A DNA stretch of 64,000 nucleotides from Dillenia suffruticosa (GCA_033439265.1 JAVTVX010000024.1:1364001-1428000), one strand, 5' to 3'; shown: positions 10,850 through 24,600, counted from the first letter of the stretch. The notes: generated by a model not told the origin, from the sequence alone. Translations and numbers: made by a program.

Positions 10850-12686
10850 CTATCCTGTCTCCATTCTCTGGCACTCCGAACAGAGAAACTCCAGACAAAA
10901 TGTTTCCTCATACTCACTATCATTGATGCAACGTCCACACTGAAAACAGCGTTCTATGCATAGCATGCATGCTCTACACTCTGAAGGATGTTCTTTCATT
11001 TGACAACCCTCTGCAGGGCAATCATAAACCAGCCTCACATTCTTACATCTGGGACAAATTTCAATATCAATGGTGCGATCATCATCATACGGTAAACATA
11101 AGTTACCACTGTGATAAAAATGTGGTTTGAGAACACTTCGATGCATTTGATCTTCAGCACCTAATAATAACTTCAACTCTTCTAAATGATTGTGTGTCGT
11201 ACCATAAAGCCCACCAATGTGCAAGTGCTTTATACATGGTACAGCGGCCTTTAAGCTATTTATAATGCCCTCAGTTGTAAGTCTTGTACATCCCGGCACA
11301 CTCAGCTACAAAACACAACAGAAATATTAGTAAGATTAAAATAAAGGGAAAATTAAGAAAACACAAACAATTATTTACGACTCTCAAATATGTTAGGTAA
11401 TTTTACTTTTTCAAATAAAACTAATTTTTGTCCCAAAAAAAATAATATCAAATCATAGTAACGAATTTTTATTTTATAATCGTATTAAAATATTTATAAT
11501 ATTCTTTCATTTTTAATAAAAGATTTAGATACCAAATGAAACATTAAACATAGATAACAAGTTCTAAATTATTAGTAATTTAGAATATTTAGAGTTATAA
11601 TAGTGTTATTTTTATCATGTTTTATAAAATTCACAAAATTATAATACTAACAATTGAAATTGTACTAAATTTCGGTTTAAATGCATACAATTTGCTTGGC
11701 GATGTTTCTACTATATATTCGGGATAGAATTCATACAAGCAACCTATGCAGAATAAGAATAATAAAATTACCTTGGTTAGTCTTGAATTACATTCAAGCA
11801 CCCGCTTCAAACCATCATCAGTTATCCTTGTGCAATCCACCAAACTCAAGCACCGAAGGTTACCTTGAGCCCGGCTAGTTAATTGATAAAGAACATCATC
11901 AGTAATCCTATCATTCAATGGCTGATCAATGTGAATATTCCTCCACAGAAGGGAATCAGTCTGAATCATTGAGCGAAAAGCTTTGCAAACCCTTTCGGCT
12001 ACTAGAAGATCCTGAAAACCAAGATAGCCAAGCACAAAATGCAATGCTAGATGAGGAGCTCCCCCATCTCTATCTTCATCCAAACAAATTACTTCCCCCT
12101 TGGAAATTTCTCCATCCCGATAGCCCATTTCATTTCTAAAACTCACAATATTATCCAAACTAGAACTTGAACCAAAATCATTTGTGCATGATGCCCCTAC
12201 TAATTTTCTCTCCTCCGTATTAATTTTATCACCTCTAACTACATTCTCAGACAAGACATGAAACGTCATTGCATTATTCCAGAAGAAGTTCCAACCTGCA
12301 AATAGCTGATCATCCCCCATACGGCTCCCAAAATCAACCCACCTATATCTATTACAATCCACCTCCAAATCCTCAAGCCAACCAGTTATCGCCGTCATCG
12401 TGGTACTTATATGCATCCCAAATGGGTCAGAAGGCAAAAGGTCATCAATGTCAATCGAAACAGACTCCTGAGACCCACCTCTCTCTCTAGCAAAACCTCT
12501 ATCCCACCCATAATCAAATGAATTCTCCATTTCCCAGTTAGAATGCCATGGCATAACAAACCCTTCTGCATTCCTCTCAGGAACACCATCAAGAAGGTAC
12601 CCGTTGGCAATCTTAACAGGGGGGCCTATTTTGTCCTCCGACAGATGAGTTGGAAAGATCGGACAGTGAGAAAAATTCAAGGCCAT
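10850..12686 (-). CDS. SKIP14: F-box protein, SKIP14 type
   Basis: Predicted substrate receptor of an SCF (SKP1-CUL1-F-box) ubiquitin ligase. There are two exons, 12686-11772 and 11305-10850 (donor AAG/GTAATT, acceptor TTGTAG/CTGAGT), giving 456 residues, close to Arabidopsis SKIP14. The start MALNFSHCPIFPTHLSED matches the family; an upstream in-frame extension begins only with TTG and was not used. The F-box lies at about residues 212-254 (LALHFVLGYLGFQDLLVAER...LWRNIHID). Leucine-rich-repeat-like segments follow, such as LRCLSLVDCTRITDDGLKRV. Exon 2 adds a Cys-rich C-terminus (CPRC, CPAEGC, CRACMLC, CFQCGRC, CSEC) that probably binds zinc. The substrates are unknown. Confidence 0.92.
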
Positions 12687-13700
12687 TGTAAATTCACGCA
12701 AATTCAATATTTCTATCTTTTCTCTCTCTTCCTCTCTCTCTTTTTTCTGTTCTTCTTTTTACAAGAGTTATACCATTGAAGCAACCCTAGATTTCATGTA
12801 ATTTTTTTCCTAGAATAACAAAAACAAAAACAAAAACAAAAACAAAGGATAGGGTTGTAAAGATCTAACAAGAAAACCCTCAATTTTGGATTGCAAGCAA
12901 AAACAAAGCACCAAAAATTTCACAGGAGTTTCTTGGAAGAACCTATAATCAGCTAAGAAGTAAAATTAAACAACAAACAAAATTCGTAATCAGCAACTCA
13001 GTCAGAACTATACAACAAAGAGTCGGCAAAAATTTTTCTCTTTCAAGCCTTTTCTATAACCTAAAAACGAATAAGGGTTTTCAATCGGTCGAATCAAAGA
13101 ATAATACCAACAACTGACAAATCAAGAACAAGAAAACCTAATAAAGAAGAACGTATTGTAGAGATAGAATTCAATATCAATTGAATTAAAAAAAAAAATA
13201 CCCAACAGGCGAATTGAGGAAAGAAAACCTATTTTTCTCCAATTCACATAAATCAATAGATTAAAAAAATATAATAGAAATTGAGAGAGAGAGAGAGAGA
13301 TGGATAAATCACTCAACTCAAGCGAAGCAATCTCAGATTTTCAATCCAAATAGCGACGAATCTGCCGATCGAGAGAGAGGCCGGGGTAAGGGCTTAGAGA
13401 GACAGCGAGAAAGGAGAGGGGATTAAAATTGTCTTAGTTTGAAGGAGAGAGAAAACAAAGGTTTTTTTTTTGGGAGGACACGTGTCAGAAAATCGGATGA
13501 GCGAAACTCGTTCTTCGCGGGAGATAATATCGCTGTTGGAAAATCAATAGACTGCGAAAAACTCCTCTTGCTTCGGCATTTATCATTTTTACTCGCCCCT
13601 TGCTTGCTTCTTGCGTGGACGTCCGTTCGATCTTTGATCGGACGGACAATATGAGTAGTTGGACTATAGCAGAAAACAATTTGTGTCAACCCAAACCCCA
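12687..13700 (-). promoter_or_regulatory. Leader and promoter region of the SKIP14 gene
   Basis: Upstream of the F-box start the sequence is AT-rich with a (GA)n tract at 13281-13300, probably leader sequence with one or more 5' UTR introns. A perfect 10-base palindrome GACACGTGTC at 13477-13486 contains a CACGTG G-box/ABRE core, a usual bZIP or bHLH site. No TATA box was assigned with confidence. Confidence 0.5.
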
Positions 13701-16049
13701 TAAAAATATTTTTAAAATATAAAATTATATATAAATAAATATTAATTAAAAATTGTGTTCTAAATAAATCAAGTTCTAGTTTGGCTTATTTCCCAAAACG
13801 ATAATATCAGATATATCAAATTTTATATAATAGTTTAAATTAACAGTATGATTAATTATTAATTAAATTATAAATATACTTTAATCAATTCAAATAAATC
13901 TTATTTAAATTAACAAAAATATATTAATATGATTCTTTTACATGAAAAATGTTGTGTTTAATCTAACATTATTTTTTTCCTTCTAGGATTACATAATAAA
14001 TGTAATCTAATATCTTATATATAATCGTAAAATATATCTAACTCAATCTTGTACTTAGTTGGATCGAGTAATTGGTATTTTTTTGAGCAAACCGAAAATA
14101 TAAATTCAAAATTTATATTAATTATTGATTAAAAAAATAATTAAAGCAAGTTAAAATGGTTCCGCCGAATCAAAATTTTATAAATTTAATCATTTCTAAT
14201 TTTATTTCGTTTTTATGAAAATAGCATACGTATATACACCTATATATTATAACACTTGCAATTGGAAAATAGTTTACAAGATAATAGTTTTGTTTACCAA
14301 AGTAGCAGATAGCTTTGAATCATATTCCATAAAAGAACAGTAGATTTGAAATTAAACTTTCCAAAAACTAGTCAATTTTTCTATGAAATTTCCAAAATCA
14401 CCTGAATTTTTTTTTTTTTTCCTTTGTTGCTAAGTATGAGAATAAGATCAGGAAGCTTCCTACTAAAGTAATTTCCACAAAATTTCATGAAATTTACATT
14501 TTATACCACAACCTAACATTGTAGGAAATCTCATGATATTTCAAATTTTTGATTAATGCTACTTATTGTTTTGATGTAAACATTTGAACATAACAAAGAG
14601 GATCAATTGTACATGATTCAGAGCTAAGTCAGCAAAAACATTTTTTATCTTCCTTATAAATTATTATTATCTAAATTCTGATTAAATTCTATTTGAAACA
14701 AATCGGACTCTTAAGTAATAAAATTTTTCTTAGGTATATTTTAAAATTTTTTTAATATTTATTTTCGTCACAGTGTAATAAACAAATTTAAGATATTACG
14801 GTATCACTGCGGACGTTGGTTAAGGAGCACTGTCGGCAGGTATCAAAGAAGGTGAGATGGGTTTGGAGCTTGGTGGGGGTGAATTGACCGACCTGAATTG
14901 CCCGCTTGTGGGTTTCATTTTTTTTTATTTTTTATTGTACTATGACTAGGTCACCAACTTAATATCTGGAGTTTTGTCCTGATCAATCTAGGTCAACCGT
15001 TTGTAAAGCCCAATTGAAGAGACAGGTCTCTCGGTATTGATTTTTTCGTTCTTATAAAGGATCAAATTCTCGATCATGATTAAGGGTGTCAGGACGTGGA
15101 TTTCTATTTTGTATTTCTCAAAATAAACAATTTGTTACGGTTCTTGCGTGCCGAGGGCTCTACTTGTTTGGCAAGTAATTAGGCTGGAAACAGGGTGGAG
15201 AGAAAGGAGACAAATGAACCATTTGCTTTTATAGTATTGCTATTCACGTGCACTTGGAGAATGAGAACATATACTTTCTTCATACGAAATTATTAGTACA
15301 TAAACTTTCGTCAATTGTGCAAATTGAGTATAGGCAAATTATCATTCTGCAAGTTATGGCAAGTAGGATCAAATGGGTCACTCTAACCTGCTTCCATCAG
15401 TGGCACAAACGGCTTCATCTCTTGTGAAAGTTCAAAACCCTTATAAGCCTCCTAAAAATTATTATGCATAATTGATAAATTTATCTATCTATAATAAAAA
15501 AGTAAAAAAAAAAAATAGTTATTATAATTCCCACTACTATTAAAAAAAACAATGAGTAAGAAAAATTTTAAAAATATTGTACAAATATATATATAAATAA
15601 AATTGGGTTTATGTCAGTAATTTGGATTATGATGACTGATTCATCTTTAACAATTACCATTGCTTAAACTGAAAATTTTATAGCAAAAACCCTCATAGAA
15701 ACACTGGGAAAGATAACAAACATCAGTAGCCCTCTCCAACCCTTTTTCTTTAATGAAAAAAATGGAGAACTGGGTTGAGAAACATTAAAAATGGGGCAAA
15801 TTAAGGCTCTAAGTTTGCTTCCACAAGCTAGGATTCAAGCAGAAAAATGAATTGGTTAGAACGCTGCTGGATGTCTCAATGACGAAAGCCTAGGGCTTTG
15901 ACCGATTTAACTTAAACCCTACCAGAGTATAGAGGCAGAAAAAAGCAGCCAATATCCATGCCGCAATGACCAAAAAAAAAAAGGGGAAGATTTCAAAACA
16001 TAATTCCCTCTGTGTAAATTTAAATTAGAGTCAGAAAAACTAAAGCTTA
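13701..16049. other. AT-rich intergenic region
   Basis: No coding region is supported. It contains one SINE relic at 14917-15105 (listed separately). A short less AT-rich patch just left of it (14800-14910) has no recognisable content. The right end, next to the SRP72 stop, should carry the SRP72 3' UTR. Confidence 0.55.
14917..15105 (-). mobile_element. SINE copy, family with 62021-62211
   Basis: Read on the minus strand, it aligns along most of its length with the better-preserved copy at 62021-62211: TTAATCATG, an AAAAAATCA block, GAGACCTG, TCAATTGG, GATCAGGACAAAA-like and GACCTAGTCAT-like blocks in the same order, ending in an A-rich tail (seen as T/A runs at 14917-14937). The tRNA-like head is eroded and no target duplication was found, so this is an older or truncated copy. 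Confidence 0.65.
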
Positions 16050-19000
16050 TCATTTCCTCGACTTCTTCCTCGACTTGGATGAAGACTTTGATTGCTCTGC
16101 AGCCGCATTCTGCGATGCCCCTTTGGAAGTTGTTGCTTGGTTTGATCTCGAACCAGAACTGTTGGCATTTGCATTGGCAGCACTATCTTCATGCTTGTCT
16201 CTAACCACTGCGCCTTGGGAACCCCTCACCTGAGCTGCCCTCTTATCCTTCCTCTTTGGTCTGTAACTAGACCTTTCCCGCTTTGGTAGCCACCTTTCGG
16301 GATCTGGTGGAGGACCTGGATTTGCAGGGTCAAAACCTTTAGGATACCTTGGCTTTCTCTTTCTTTTCTTCTTTGCCTTCTCCTTCTTGACTTCCTCATG
16401 CACCTCTGATGGGCGCACATGAGCACCACCCTCAACATGCTTTGCTCCAGAAGTTCTCTCCAGACTATCCACATCAACTCCCTTGAGACCAGGCAGTGGC
16501 TTTAACTTCTTTGCATAAGTTTCTGCCTTCTGAACATCCACATGAGCAGCGGTAGTCACCAAACCTGCCAAAGCCTCGACACTTCCATGACTTTTAACAA
16601 GTTCCTCAAACAATCGGGCTGCATCCTTCTCCCTTCCATGCTTGAGCTTGAATGAAGCAGCCTCTTGCATGATAATACCGAGCTTGTTATCTTCTGTCAT
16701 AGCATTTGTCCACCATCGAATGGCAGAATCTAGCACAGCATCAGCACCATCAATATCTCCAGCACGTCCTTTAAGGGCAACAATTGTGGCAACTGTAGCT
16801 GGCATGTGTTGAATATCAGTTATCTTAGATAGGGAGTCTGCTGCAATTTGAGGGTGGCCAGCAGCAGCAGCTACTTGTGCCCTTGCCAGGAGAAGAATCC
16901 TGGACTTCGTGGGGAATTTATCAGTACATTGTAAAAGCATTTCTTCAGCTTTTCCTGCTTTGTTTTCTCTCACCAAGACAGCAGCTTGAAGCAGTGCCGG
17001 CACTACACTTTCAGGAAACATGCCATGAAGTGCAGCAGCAAGCTCACGAGCCTGGTGTATCCCAAAAATAAAAAATAATAAAATAATAAAAAAAAAAACC
17101 GAAGGATCAAGGAAAGCAAGAAAAGCAGTTGGAGAAGTGCAAATATGACAATTGAGATAGACAAGATGCACAGAATTGCAGATTGCAATACTAGCCTGAT
17201 CCATCCTGTTTGCATGAAGAAGCAGAAGCAACCGGTTGATATATATGTTTTCCCTCTGTTTTGCTGACAGCTTCAAGTCCAGACCACGAGAAAGCTGAAA
17301 GCTCTGTGCTCCACTGCCTTTCTCAATAAGGCGGTCAAGTTTTCTCAGGCTATCAGAAACATCTTTTGGACCCTTTAAAGTGACAAGGTTGTTCATTGCC
17401 ACTGCAAGTGATGACTCATCAGCCAGATTTTTGTTTATAATTTCTGTATAACAACCCATTGCTTCTTCTGTGTTTCCAAGAAGCTGGAAAAATGCATTGG
17501 CATTTCCATCAATACCTTCAGATAATTGCCCATCTCATAAAGCAAAACACATATTTCTATAAAGCTGTATTTACCTGCTGAACATATGCCAACTGGACAG
17601 CTATGGGAGCCAACTCAATTTCTATCTCATCATCAGCCCAATTATCATCCATCAGTGTCTCCTGCCCAACTCTGAGAAGACGATATCAGCAGCCAGTTAG
17701 CCAGGTCATCTCATCTAATCATTCTTTGTGGAATAGACAATAATACAGAAACAGCAAAACCATATGAAGTGCCCTCATATTCGAAACCCCACAGACCATT
17801 GCTCAATAAAGCAAAAGCACATCAGAGACAGCCAGTAAGATATATATTTTTTTAAAAAAAAAAATTACAATAACACTGGGAATGAGACTTTAACACACTG
17901 GAATTTAGGCTCATAAAATTCATCCCACTTGATGGAATAATAGCCAAAGGTTGCATGCATGGGGGAGTATCACAACATCTGAAATATATCAAACCCAGAT
18001 CAGTAAGACGTCATTGCTGCCACTTGAAAATTCTATCATTTTCTTTATTTCCTTATAAGCAGTCAATTCTCATTCTAATGAGGACCATAAAGTCCTTATT
18101 TTTCTAATAATTACTCAATAATTACCACAATTTGTTTTGCTTGATTCCTCTTTATCTTTCATTTGATGTTATTTTCAACACCAAGGGGCATGTGTGACAA
18201 ATGTTGTAAGGAGACAAAAGATGGGGCTCAGTACAGATTATGTTCTTTATTAGCACAACATCTATAGTTGGACACCTGCACCGCACTTCTAGTAGGGGAA
18301 GGAAGAAGCGATCAAATAAATGCAGGGATCTTAATGATAGTGTTCTAGATTTATTTCTCCAAACATTCATTTTGCACCCCCCATCATGGCAGCAAAGTAT
18401 TAAGATAATTCTTGAGAGAGCACCATCCTTCGCCCAAAAAGTGTGTCATAGCCATGATTCGGGTTGCAAGCAGTCAGATAGCTAGGGTGTACATGATGTG
18501 TCTTAGTCTCTACGTAATCCACATCTCATGTGTCAATAACAATATTCTCCTCCAAAAAGCATATATAAAGCAATAAAAGAAGCTGGAACACGGTAAGCAT
18601 CACATCAGCCTTTAGATCAATCAGTCTACTTGTTCCATATGCAGTACCAGATTTCAATGTTGCACAGAATAATCAGACACTCACAACTAATTACAAACTA
18701 GATTTACAAATTACCAACCATGTAGTCTTGAATAACAAATAACTCAACATGCTTTGCATGGTTGGAAATCAAATGGCACTAGTCTACAACACGTAACAAG
18801 ACATAGTTAAAATTGATAATCTTATATTTGTAATAATATTGCACTAAAAAAGTGATGATACATCTCAATAGAATGAGGTTTAGAGCATGCAACCATACCT
18901 GGAACCACTACTACTCACCCCCACTCAAATATATATGTATGTATGTTAAATATTATAGCATTTACTATAAAAAAATAAATTATGTGTTTTATTTCATAAA

Positions 19001-21632
19001 TGTCATTATGGCCATTACCCAGGTCAATCCTTCTTAGATAGGAAGAAAAAGGGTAAGAATAAACACATTGTAACTGTTGGCAATTCCCAAAAAAAGGGAA
19101 AATGGAGTGCTTCCTTGATTCAAACCTATTGCATTGATCATTAAGGCCTCAACTTCGTACATACGGGAAAACAAAGGGGAAGGTTGGAGACATTCTATTG
19201 GTTGGCATGACAATGTCATACAAATGGGCTGCTCCCATTTAAAGTGTTTGCTCTTTCATAGTTTGTTAGGAAGTTGGTCCTGTAAGATCTTTTACCAAGA
19301 GAACCTTGCCTACCTCCGCTTCACCCATGAGTCAGCTCAGAAGTTTAATTGCATGCAGCACCCAAAGTCATGTCAATCATTAAACAGGTGAGGCAATCCT
19401 CAACCTAAGCATGAACCAAATTAAGAGAGCTACTGCATGGGTCAGAGACAGCAGGCCTAGCCTATTTACTGCGATACTAAATGATTAAGACATTGTGAAA
19501 TGTGGGCAAGCCAACTTGAAGTAATTGGTCTTTTTTATTGTTTCTGGTTTCAAATTTGGGCAAATTACAATATCCCTCAAGTAGTTTCTACGTCCCCCAC
19601 GATCCCATAAAAAGTCGCAAGACATTCCCTTCATATTCTTTAGTTGCATTTTTTCACACTCTTATAAATAACAAAAGAAAACATTATAAAGCCTAAGGAA
19701 ATAACACCATTGCCTTTTAAATTTTGTCGTGGAAGCCATGGGCTATCTATTCTCATTAAAGCACCAGTTTGTGAAGCACCTCTCATTTACATTACAAGCA
19801 AAATTTAATAAATTGAGGTAAATGATGTAGATTTTCCCTTCATTTTTTTTTTGGGTATCATAACAGGGGAACCTTATCCACTACCCATTTGGTGTGCACC
19901 AGAAAATAGATTGAGCACATGCCATAGCCCACAACACAACTAATATGAAACAAAACTGACGTAACATTCAGCAGAAAATCAAGATTAAATCGGACTTGTT
20001 TTTAATGCCTCAAATTAGTATTTTGCAATTTGAACAAGGTTTTACCTCCGAGCTGCCAACAAGAGCTGCTCTGCATCTTTATACTTGTTCCTGTCCACTA
20101 GTGAACAGGCAGTGTTGTATGCCAACTCAAAGCTACTAGTTGCCTTGACTCGTATTGCATCGAGTATCGGTTGTACTTCAGAAGCCCTCCCAGCTGAAAC
20201 CAAGGCAGCAACAGCATTTATCTCTAAAGAATCAATCCTGGACTTCTGAAGCTTCTGATATATATCTACACAGGCATCCATTCTTCCTAGACGATACAGA
20301 ATCTGGGATTCTAGCAGCATTGTTGAGGAACTTCTTTCTTGGCTTTTCAAGGATTCCAAGGCTTCATCTAACTTGTTTTGTCTGTATAAGCAATATGTCT
20401 ACTCCCAAATAACAAAATGTGAACATACATATGTCAAAGGGGAAGTTTATATATGGACAAGAAATGTTGTAGCAAACACATAAAGCAGAAGGAACACTTA
20501 TAAGCTTACAGTGTTTGCCTTTAATAGATATCACCAGATATCTCACACTAGATTGATCATATTAAAAGCACACCTTGATAGAGCCACAAAAAACTTGTCT
20601 TGTGGAACTTGATTTATTAATAATGGCAGGAAAAAAAGATAAAAGCACATTCAAAGAATAAAAGGAAACAAAAGAAAACCCTGAGGATCCCTCTTGGTAC
20701 CACCCAGTGTAGCTCATGTACTTCTAGAAATGAGTGCATCTGTGTTCTCCACGTAAGACACACCGTTTAGACACTACGAGGACAACACTTTAAGTTTACA
20801 ATAGCATAAAAATTTTTATAACTTTGCTGTGGTGTCTCCCATTTCCCCCGTCTGTACTCTGTACTACAGTAGCATCATATGCGAATTACCATGAAAGGCC
20901 CGACTTCACATGTTAAGACTTCTTCAAGATTCAGCATTTTCTACTTGTCATACATTCTCTTTTCTTTATATGTTTTTATTCGTACAATCTTAAAATGAAT
21001 CACCACGGGAAAACTATAGACAGCTCATCAGATTATCATCATTTTTCTCCAAAAACTTCAAACTGGATATTAGGGCACTTTAATAAATGTCGTGGGAAGT
21101 TCATCTATTCCTTTTTGCGGCAGCAAATCTAGGGCTAACTCGAAAATGTGCTCACCAGTCTGTGGAAATGCAGTCAAGAACTCGAGTGCAATAGCATTCA
21201 GAATGCAGATTAAAGCAATTCATAAAATAATGTAACAGATTCCTCCAAATCCAAATGACCAACACTTACTCCGAAGAAACTGAGATCGATGGGAAGCTTC
21301 TGAGCAGATTGAATCGCCGAAAGAGCATCCTCGACTCTATCATCCTTTATCAACGCCACAATCTTACACCGAATCGCGTCCTCATCTCCGGGCGCAATCG
21401 CCAAAACTGCAAAAGAAATTCACATTTCAAAACAAATCCATAGAAATCCAACAATGAAGAAATTAAGAGAGAGAGAGAGAGAGAGACTTTGATCTGAAAG
21501 TTTGACGGCCTGATCGAATTCTGAGCGTTGGATATGACGATTGAGAGAAGTGAATAAGTCCTCGATGGCGGCGGCAGGCTGCGACGGTGACGAATTCGAA
21601 GGTTTCGGTTTCTCTTTCGCCTTCGGCGCCAT
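16050..21632 (-). CDS. SRP72: Signal recognition particle subunit SRP72
   Basis: Largest SRP protein. It pairs with SRP68 and binds 7SL RNA, supporting co-translational targeting to the ER. Six exons fit in phase: 21632-21488, 21406-21270, 20398-20046, 17671-17575, 17483-17196 and 17051-16050, giving about 673 residues, near the plant family length. The N-terminal two-thirds is TPR-like helical repeat (LAIAPGDEDAIRCK, YCLYRQNKLDEALE, QLAYVQQLLGNTEEA, TVATIVALKGRAGD). The C-terminus holds the SRP72 RNA-binding motif (KKKRKRKPRYPKGFDP...PDPERWLPKRERSSYR) and ends in a Ser/Lys-rich tail. Intron 5 uses a GC donor and is stop-free. Intron 1 starts GTCTCTCT inside a (CT)n tract. The exon 2-3 join (FFG/TYCLYRQ) is the least certain. 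Confidence 0.93.
17052..17195 (-). other. GC-AG intron of SRP72, 144 nt, stop-free
   Basis: The flanks read CAG/GCTAGT at the donor and ACACCAG/GCTCGT at the acceptor, with a T-rich tract before the AG. Removal restores the family sequence MDQ/ARELAAALHG. Every GT-AG choice breaks that reading. The length is divisible by three and the frame has no stop, so retention would insert 48 mainly hydrophobic residues. Confidence 0.8.
17672..20045 (-). other. Large SRP72 intron 3
   Basis: A 2374-base intron between exons 3 and 4. It contains several chance ORFs (around 18150-18490 and 19030-19390) without family similarity and no clear transposon ends. I see nothing else in it. Confidence 0.6.
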
Positions 21633-24600
21633 TGTTGCCTTCTGCTGTTACTCGATCGAAGAAGAAGCGTAGAAAGAAGATGACTCCGTTTTTAGGTGGC
21701 CAAACCGGAAAGGGGCTTTTGTTGCGTGCTATGCTAAGCACGCAGAGGCGACTTGGTTCTTGCGCGCCCCTAATTTCTGGTTCCGGGATCTTTTCGAACC
21801 GGACCGGGAATTTTATTTTAGTAAACTTTCATGCAATTATGATCCACAATACCCTTTCTACTACAGAATACTTTAGAGTTTATAAAACTCTAATTTCTTA
21901 TTTTTAAAATTAAATTGTTAAACTATTTTAATAAAATAAGATTAAACAATTAATAAAATATTTCATATTTTTATAAATTACTGTATTTAATAATAATAAA
22001 TTTTTATAACTTTTTTAATATTAACACCATTAATAAATGAAATCGTATTATCAATATCATGTTAATAATTATTTATTAATTGATATTTAGTGACCGTTTG
22101 GTAGTTTTTTTTATAATTTCTTTTCTTCAGAAACTCTGTCAAATATTATTTTTTAGAAACTTAAAAAAAAATGAACATTTTTTTATGAAGAAAAAAATAA
22201 CAAAAGCTCCTTTAACGGAGCTTTTGCTTCTCCTTTTAAAAACGTGTCAGTTTTTAGGAAGATTTAAATTTTTTGATCTCATTTATGCCCTCATTTCGAA
22301 CGACAATCCCGTCTCTATCCTCGTAACCCTCCCACTCTGACTTCTGTCCTAATTTTTTTGCTCACGATTACTTCTCTCTACTCTCTCTCTCTTCTCGGAA
22401 AGCGCCTCCCTCCTCTTCCTCCTCCTCCACCATAAGCATCTCTTTCAGGTTTCTGTTCTCTTTGTGCTCATAATCCCCATTGTTCACGTGCGTTTTTTGT
22501 GTTTATTTGTTAGTTTGGTTTGACAATTATAGAAACTAGGGCACTTAATAACTGCAATGACGGGTTCCTTTAGATGCCATAGGAGATGGTTGTATTTAAT
22601 GCATTTCCTACTACTTATGATCCATTTACAGGAATATCATTTATCATACACAAAGCCTTATTTGAATATTTTTTCATAAATATTTTCTATTTTTCACTTA
22701 CTATTGAAAATTGTGAATAGTAAAATCAATTATTCAAATATCCTCCTCATATACCCATATGTTCTCCAAATTTTAGATATGTTTACTTCTAAATATAACC
22801 ATTGAAGTGCTCTCGCTAGTAGACCTTTTTTCTTTATACTGGGAAGGGAGGAAATTGTAATCACCAATATTATATTGTTGAGACTTAAATGGTCCTTCTT
22901 GTTGAACTTTTTTTTTTTACTTTTTAATGTCTTGGGGAAATGTGGGAGGATATTGGACTGCTTTTGTTTAGTTTATCCACTGTCATTGTTGAAGTGAGGC
23001 AAATTGTTTTATATACCATTCCATAAGAGGGAAAAAATGTTGGACTTAGCTTTCTTATTGAGTACATGTGGTGACCTCAAGCACTTTTTAGGCAAACTGT
23101 GTTGAAATTATCAAAATGGATTGCTTTAGAGCTAATTGACAACAATATCTAAGGGGTTCCTCTTTCCTTTTTTTTTTTAATTATATCTTAGACTTTCTCT
23201 TTTACATTCCCTAATTACACAAAGGCAGAGATTCCTACCCTCTAATAGAGAACCTTATCCCCGTGCCTTGTGTTTGTTAATGGGCATTTAGACTAAATTG
23301 CATTGACTTTCTTGTAGCCAAACTAAAACCAATACGCACAATTTAATGAAATTATCCTTAAACACATGATTTTTTTAAAATATTAAAATTGTTTTATATA
23401 TAATACAATTATGACTTGCAGACAAATGCATATATCGCAGAGCAAAATTTTGGAAAACAAAAAAAATAATGCTAAGTGAGATTTCAATACTACTAAAATT
23501 TTACTTCAAGCATGCATGGATAAGATCCGTACAAATGAAAAATCAAGACTTTCATTTAGATCTAAGAGATGAGAGGTTATTGTTGAGAATTTTAATATTC
23601 GTGCTAATAAAAACTATTGTCAAAAGCAATTAAAAAATAGGATGGCCATAGAAACTGATGAAACATAGTGGGAAGTCAAAATAAAGGTAATTATTTATAA
23701 TTTTATATTTTCAGCTATTGCATATTATAATGCATTTTTTGAGATTAAATGAAATATCAATGAAGAAATGAGTTCATCTACTTATAAAAGAGAAGTGAGT
23801 GATAGTTACATGAATAGAGTTCGTAATCAAATTATAACTACATTGATGGAAAATATAAATATACGATTTATATTAGTTTCGAATTTCTTAATTTTTTACG
23901 TTATATAAAAATGATTTTATATTTATAAATATTTGTTTTAATTGTTTAAAAAAATCATTATATTTTTATTTTAATTATTAATATTTATATATTTTATTTT
24001 TAAAATGTCGATATATCAATTTTTAATCAATCGATGGTGAGAATAAAAAATTATATTTTATATTTATGCTCTTTATGATAAATTTATTAAAAATAGAGTT
24101 TATAAAAATTGTTTTATCAAATAACTAATTTATAAAAGGGAATACATAAGTAGTTTAAAAGTTAAAAATACCAAACGGCTTTTAAGTTTATTTTAAAATC
24201 TATTAATTTTTGCTTCTCTTTATAAGAAGAAGAGAAATTAAAAAAAAGTTTTGTCAAACGGACACTTAAATATAGATAGAGACATTATAGTCTTATCATA
24301 TTTGGTTAAAAGGCGATTTCGTTTTAGAAAAACAGAAAGTCTAAAAATAAAATTAATTAATAAATATATATTATCTAATCCGAATTACAATTATAGGATA
24401 TTGTATTCTAGTCAAAACTACATTATACTCATGGAAATGCAAACAATTGTGTTGATTGCATAAAGCGCGTTCATGTATTTGAAACTTGATTTTTTTTAAC
24501 CATTTTTAATAATTACATTTTAACTAATTTTATCAATTGTGTAAAATAAAGAAAAATACAAAAGAATAATTTTGATATTGATCAATCGGTATTCAAATTA

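Noticed and set aside
12687-12707. Seven-residue N-terminal extension of SKIP14
   Set aside because: It would begin with TTG. The family start MALNFSH is at 12686.
18150-19391. ORFs in SRP72 intron 3 as possible nested genes
   Set aside because: No conserved motif, poor codon character, and they lie inside an intron defined by good flanking exons.
21050-21170. Extra SRP72 exon between exons 2 and 3
   Set aside because: An acceptor-like site exists, but exons 2 and 3 join in phase and give the expected YCLYRQNKLDEALE context without it.
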